42,236 nt of DNA from JAABRB01 sp041617635. Lineage in GTDB: Bacteria; Pseudomonadota; Gammaproteobacteria; Burkholderiales; SG8-39. Positions 40,580 to 42,236 of the stretch are shown here, piece by piece. The notes under the pieces are model-generated. The model ran no database searches. It was not told the origin of the DNA and saw nothing but the letters and a program-made list of their open reading frames with translations. A program made the translations under genes and the position numbers. Each line of letters begins with the position of its first letter. The stretch's first letter is position 1. Location: assembly GCA_041617635.1 (NCBI GenBank), contig JBFJOO010000026.1, positions 1-42,236 of the forward strand, in the 5' to 3' direction.

Positions 40580-41414
40580 CGAGTCGCTCTGGAAGCGTGT
40601 CGCGCCGAGCGCGCGCAATCTGCGCGTGTACCAGGTTCTCGTGCTGGTGGCGTTTTTCGGGGGCTGGTATGTGCTGACGAGCCCGACGTTGCTGCCGCCG
40701 ATCTACTTCGACCAGGCGAACAAGGCGGCGTTCTTCTTCGGCGAGCCGCAGAAGGTGATTGCCCGGATCTGGACGTGGTTCATCACCGATGCCGACATCT
40801 ATCGCCACCTGTGGGTGACGCTGCTCGAGACCCTCATGGCATTCGTGATCGGCACGGTATCCGGCCTGATCGTCGGGCTTTGGCTTGCGCTGGTGCCGGT
40901 CGCGTCCGCGATCCTGGATCCCTACATCAAGGCCCTGAACTCGATGCCGCGGGTGATTCTCGCGCCGATATTCGCAGTGTGGTTCGGGCTGGGGATGGCG
41001 TCGAAGGTGGCGCTTGGCGTGACCCTCGTGTTTTTCATCGTTTTCTTCAACGTTTACCAGGCGGTCCGCGAGGTGAGTCCCGTCGTCCTGGCAAGCGCCC
41101 GCATGCTGGGCGCGACGTCCCGCCACTTGCTGCGGCACGTCTACCTGCCGAGCGCGACGAGCTGGGTGTTCGCAAGCCTGCATAATTCCGTGGGGCTCGC
41201 GTTCGTGGGGGCGGTGGTCGGGGAGTATCTGGGGTCGTCCGAGGGGGTGGGATACCTGATCCTGGAAGCGGAGGGGGTGTTCGACATCAACACCGTTTTC
41301 GCGGGGATCCTCGTCCTGACGGCGTTTGCGCTTGTGCTCGACTGGCTGGTTACAGTGGCCGAGACGCGGCTCATGGTCTGGCAGCCGCGCAGCGGGGAAA
41401 CCGAGCGCCTCTAG
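40560..41414 (+). CDS. ABC transporter permease, NitT/TauT type
   Basis: Inner-membrane permease of the SsuC/TauC group, 284 residues, with about six transmembrane helices starting near residue 23. The EAA loop that contacts the ATPase is ASARMLGATSRHLLRHVYLP. It completes the three-gene importer with the preceding binding protein and ATPase. It ends 34 bases before the -35 of the rRNA operon promoter, with no clear terminator between. Confidence 0.94.
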   Translation: MPNSRSDESLWKRVAPSARNLRVYQVLVLVAFFGGWYVLTSPTLLPPIYFDQANKAAFFFGEPQKVIARIWTWFITDADIYRHLWVTLLETLMAFVIGTVSGLIVGLWLALVPVASAILDPYIKALNSMPRVILAPIFAVWFGLGMASKVALGVTLVFFIVFFNVYQAVREVSPVVLASARMLGATSRHLLRHVYLPSATSWVFASLHNSVGLAFVGAVVGEYLGSSEGVGYLILEAEGVFDINTVFAGILVLTAFALVLDWLVTVAETRLMVWQPRSGETERL

Positions 41415-41448
41415 TCGCGCGCGGGTGGTCGCTGCACCGCAAAAAAGT

Positions 41449-41478
41449 TTGACAGTGCATTCCGCAAGTCCTTATAAT
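41449..41478 (+). promoter_or_regulatory. Consensus promoter of tRNA-fMet and the rRNA operon
   Basis: Perfect hexamers TTGACA (41449-41454) and TATAAT (41473-41478), spaced 18 bases. A short A-tract (41441-41446) just upstream could act as a proximal UP element. The discriminator is GC-rich (CCCGGG), as in stringently controlled stable-RNA promoters. The predicted start is near 41485, ten bases before the tRNA. Confidence 0.88.
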
Positions 41479-41494
41479 CCCGGGTCTCGACAGT

Positions 41495-41571
<77 letters not shown>

Positions 41572-41880
41572 AGTCCCCGTCCCGGGGTAGTCGATCCGCT
41601 CTTTAAAAATCAAACAGCCGATAGGTGTGGGCGCTGCGGGAACGTGCGCACGCACGGTGTTGTTGCAGTCGTTGCAGTCTTTGCGATGGTTGCGATCATG
41701 CCGCGTGAGCTCAAGTAATCTCGTAGTGCTCGCACCAAAAAGTGAAGACGGGTCTCTTTCCTCGGAAAGAGCTCTGTTGATTCACCTTTGAGTGAGCACG
41801 CGGGCGCCTAGTCCAAAGCTGGCGCCCGACTCGTTGCCGGCGAACCTTCGGGTCCGCAGGCGGCGATCGCAATAGGATCT
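41572..41880 (+). promoter_or_regulatory. rRNA operon leader with boxA
   Basis: A 309-base stretch without a protein gene. BoxA-like GCTCTTTAAAAAT at 41598-41610 and the following CAACAGCC-like and GGTGTGGGCG sequences resemble betaproteobacterial rRNA leaders, which use NusB/NusE antitermination. Further on are hairpins: CTCTTTC-CTCG-GAAAGAG (41754-41771) enclosed by GTGAA/TTCAC, and CGGGCGCC / GGCGCCCG (41801-41808 and 41821-41828). No second promoter is evident between the tRNA and 16S. Confidence 0.8.

Positions 41881-42236
<356 letters not shown>

Noticed and set aside
41573..41591. Terminator after tRNA-fMet
   Set aside because: CCCCG/CGGGG forms only a short 5-bp stem with a 3-base loop and no T-run, and boxA begins immediately after.

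Overview
This is a GC-rich chromosomal window, almost certainly from a betaproteobacterium. The partial 16S rRNA at the right end, the rRNA leader sequence, the mdh / gntR / sdhCDAB-sdhE-gltA / sucAB-lpdA order and the PA0069-type radical SAM gene all fit Burkholderiales-like lineages. That placement is inference; a 16S search would settle it. Apart from mdh, every recognised gene is on the + strand, co-oriented with the rRNA operon. I see no insertion sequence, prophage, integrase or CRISPR array. This is core chromosome with a few accessory genes.

Region 1 (1-14031) is a near-complete TCA-cycle block. mdh is divergent from a GntR/UTRA regulator, with a nested palindrome between them. Succinate dehydrogenase (sdhC, sdhD, sdhA, sdhB), its flavinylation factor sdhE, citrate synthase, the three 2-oxoglutarate dehydrogenase genes (sucA, sucB, lpdA) and the AFG1-type ATPase zapE follow.

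Region 2 (14082-24145) handles short acyl-CoA compounds and contains an unusual modification cluster. It runs acuI (acryloyl-CoA reductase), prpE (propionyl-CoA synthetase), a TPR/SAM-methyltransferase fusion, a small SET-domain lysine methyltransferase with an intact post-SET zinc site, a transglutaminase-like protein, acs (acetyl-CoA synthetase) and an FAD-linked D-2-hydroxyacid dehydrogenase.

Region 3 (24190-32526) has tRNA-Ser(GGA), a D-aminoacylase-type amidohydrolase, a 111-residue protein I do not recognise, parE, parC and a PucG-like aminotransferase. parC is interrupted by an in-frame amber codon exactly between the catalytic domain and the DNA-wrapping domain. The downstream part stays open and has its own GTG and a weak ribosome site.

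Region 4 (32540-42236) has the SRP RNA, a CitE-like lyase, dnaX-ybaB-recR, a CaiB-type CoA-transferase, a radical SAM gene under a textbook LexA box, a NitT/TauT-type ABC importer, and an rRNA operon. The initiator tRNA appears to be the first gene of that rRNA operon, sitting between a consensus promoter and boxA.

The strongest items for follow-up are the split parC, the LexA-boxed radical SAM gene, and the methyltransferase/SET/transglutaminase-like cluster with its repeat-rich leader.
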